From JAICLV01 sp036380925 (GTDB taxonomy: Bacteria; Actinomycetota; Actinomycetes; Acidothermales; Acidothermaceae), in assembly GCA_036380925.1 (NCBI GenBank), contig DASVDW010000167.1, positions 1 through 13,316 on the forward strand: a stretch of 13,316 bases of DNA, written 5' to 3'. The first letter of the stretch is position 1. Every line of letters begins with the position of its first letter. Under the pieces are notes generated by a model that did no database searches, was not told the origin of the DNA, and saw nothing but the letters and a program-made list of their open reading frames with translations. Shown in pieces: positions 12,792 to 13,316 of the stretch. The translations under genes and the position numbers were made by a program.

Positions 12792-13061
12792 TTGCTGGTT
12801 CTCAGCCGCCGAGTCGGCGAGAGCATCATGATCGGGGCCGACGTCGTGGTCACCGTGCTCGAGGTGCGGCCCGATCTTGTCCGCATCGGCATCAAGGCCC
12901 CCCGCGACGTCGAAGTGCACCGCGAAGAGGTCTTCATCGAGGTGCAACAGGCCAACCGGTCCGCCGCCTCGCCGTCCAAGAAAGACGTCGAGGCCCTCGC
13001 CGCCGGCCTGCGCGAGGAGAAGAACACCAAGCCGGACGACGCAGGCGGGGGCGCCGGGTAG
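12792..13061 (+). CDS. csrA: Translational regulator CsrA
   Basis: CsrA is a dimeric RNA-binding protein that blocks translation by covering GGA motifs near ribosome binding sites. The 89-residue protein starts at a TTG, fixed by the invariant opening MLVLSRRVGE and by AAGGAG at 12780-12785. RNA-contact residues are present: L4, R6, R7, V42 and R44 in EVHREEV. The core ends near residue 55 and is followed by a C-terminal extension (QQANRSAASPSKKDVEALAA, then GLREEK) like that of Bacillus CsrA, the part to which FliW binds. N55 is in the same position as in the Bacillus protein. E. coli CsrA has only 61 residues. The last 10 residues are Gly/Asp-rich and probably disordered. It stands 49 bases after fliW, its expected antagonist. 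Confidence 0.97.
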   Translation: MLVLSRRVGESIMIGADVVVTVLEVRPDLVRIGIKAPRDVEVHREEVFIEVQQANRSAASPSKKDVEALAAGLREEKNTKPDDAGGGAG

Positions 13062-13082
13062 CTCCCTGTGAACGACGCCAGC

Positions 13083-13098
13083 GGCCGCGAACGCGGCC
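13083..13098 (+). terminator. GC-rich palindrome after csrA, possible terminator
   Basis: GGCCGCG and CGCGGCC are separated by AA, giving a 7-bp perfect stem, or 6 bp with a GAAC tetraloop. It lies 21 bases after the csrA stop and 38 bases before the next start. There is no T-run. It is placed where the flagellar transcript would be expected to end, but a short GC palindrome could also be a protein-binding site. Confidence 0.45.
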
Positions 13099-13136
13099 CA
13101 GTCAGACTGGAACCCTCCGACACCGAGGAGGGAGCC

Positions 13137-13316
13137 ATGAGCGTTGCCAGCCTGGAGAAGTTCGCCCACCCCGGGCCGTGGACCATCGCGGATGTCGAGG
13201 CGCTGCCGGAGACCGGTTCGCGGTTCGAGATCCTCTCGCCCGGCGTGCTCACGGTGAGCCCGGCTGCCGCGTCGCTCCATCAGCGCGCGTCACGGAAACT
13301 GACCAGCTTGATCGAG
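13137..13316 (+). CDS. Uma2-family (DUF820) putative endonuclease, N-terminal part (cut by window edge)
   Basis: The first 60 codons of a gene that runs off the right edge. The product matches the start of Uma2-family proteins, which have a PD-(D/E)XK nuclease-like fold and occur in many copies in actinobacteria, cyanobacteria and Chloroflexi. WTIADVEALPETGSRFEIL and GVLTVSPAAASLHQR (residues 15-50) correspond to the family's usual pattern of an E-A-LPE-xG-RYELIDGVL segment followed by SP and HQR. E31 would be the first acidic active-site residue; the rest of the site is outside the window. The ATG at 13137 has a strong purine-rich SD (13126-13134). Its biological role is unknown and nothing ties it to motility. 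Confidence 0.8.
   Translation, partial: MSVASLEKFAHPGPWTIADVEALPETGSRFEILSPGVLTVSPAAASLHQRASRKLTSLIE

Noticed and set aside
13101..13128. A possible fourth sigma-28-like site before the Uma2 gene (TCAG followed by ACCGAGG).
   Set aside because: The spacing is off by one, the -10 matches only five of eight positions and it overlaps the SD, so chance is the better explanation.
1..13316. CRISPR arrays, tRNAs, insertion sequences, phage genes or a new defence system.
   Set aside because: No repeat-spacer pattern, tRNA-like fold, transposase or phage protein was seen; the window is a coherent flagellar locus apart from the Uma2 fragment.

Overview
The window is a flagellar gene cluster from a high-GC Gram-positive bacterium, very probably a motile actinomycete. 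The evidence is the strong G+C bias, the many GTG and TTG starts, the FlgN, FliS and FlgK/FlgL proteins that read like actinobacterial versions, the pairing of fliW with csrA, and the absence of any enterobacterial-type regulator. I would not name a genus from this sequence. Nothing looks broken or recently inserted: every gene present is intact except the two cut by the window edges.

Layout. On the minus strand, reading from about 9.1 kb down to 1, the order is fliC (flagellin), fliD (cap), fliS (flagellin chaperone), a small unrecognised gene in the position of fliT, then flgB, flgC, fliE, fliF, fliG, fliH and the first 160 codons of fliI. From flgB to fliI the genes overlap or nearly touch, so they form one operon for the proximal rod, MS ring, switch protein and export ATPase. 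A 14-bp stem after fliC separates the flagellin transcript from fliD. On the plus strand, diverging from fliC, the order is flgN, flgK, flgL, fliW and csrA (a junction-protein chaperone, the two hook-filament junction proteins, and a post-transcriptional regulator pair). The start of a Uma2-family gene at the right edge is probably unrelated to motility.

How the parts work together. FliF, FliE, FlgB and FlgC build the ring and proximal rod, FliG transmits torque, and FliH with FliI energises export. FlgN and FliS chaperone FlgK/FlgL and flagellin, and FlgK, FlgL, FliD and FliC make the junction, cap and filament. The other rod, hook, motor and export-gate genes must lie outside the window.

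The most informative non-coding content is regulatory. Three sites, upstream of flgB, fliC and flgN, share the pattern T[A/C]AG-N15-GCCGAT, which resembles the FliA/WhiG (sigma-28 class) promoter consensus. The fliC leader carries two copies of the CsrA core CANGGANG, one in a predicted hairpin loop and one over the ribosome binding site, and csrA itself has one over its own ribosome binding site. With fliW and csrA encoded next door, this suggests a Bacillus-like FliW-CsrA-flagellin homeostasis loop. No CRISPR array, tRNA, rRNA, insertion sequence or obviously novel system was seen.
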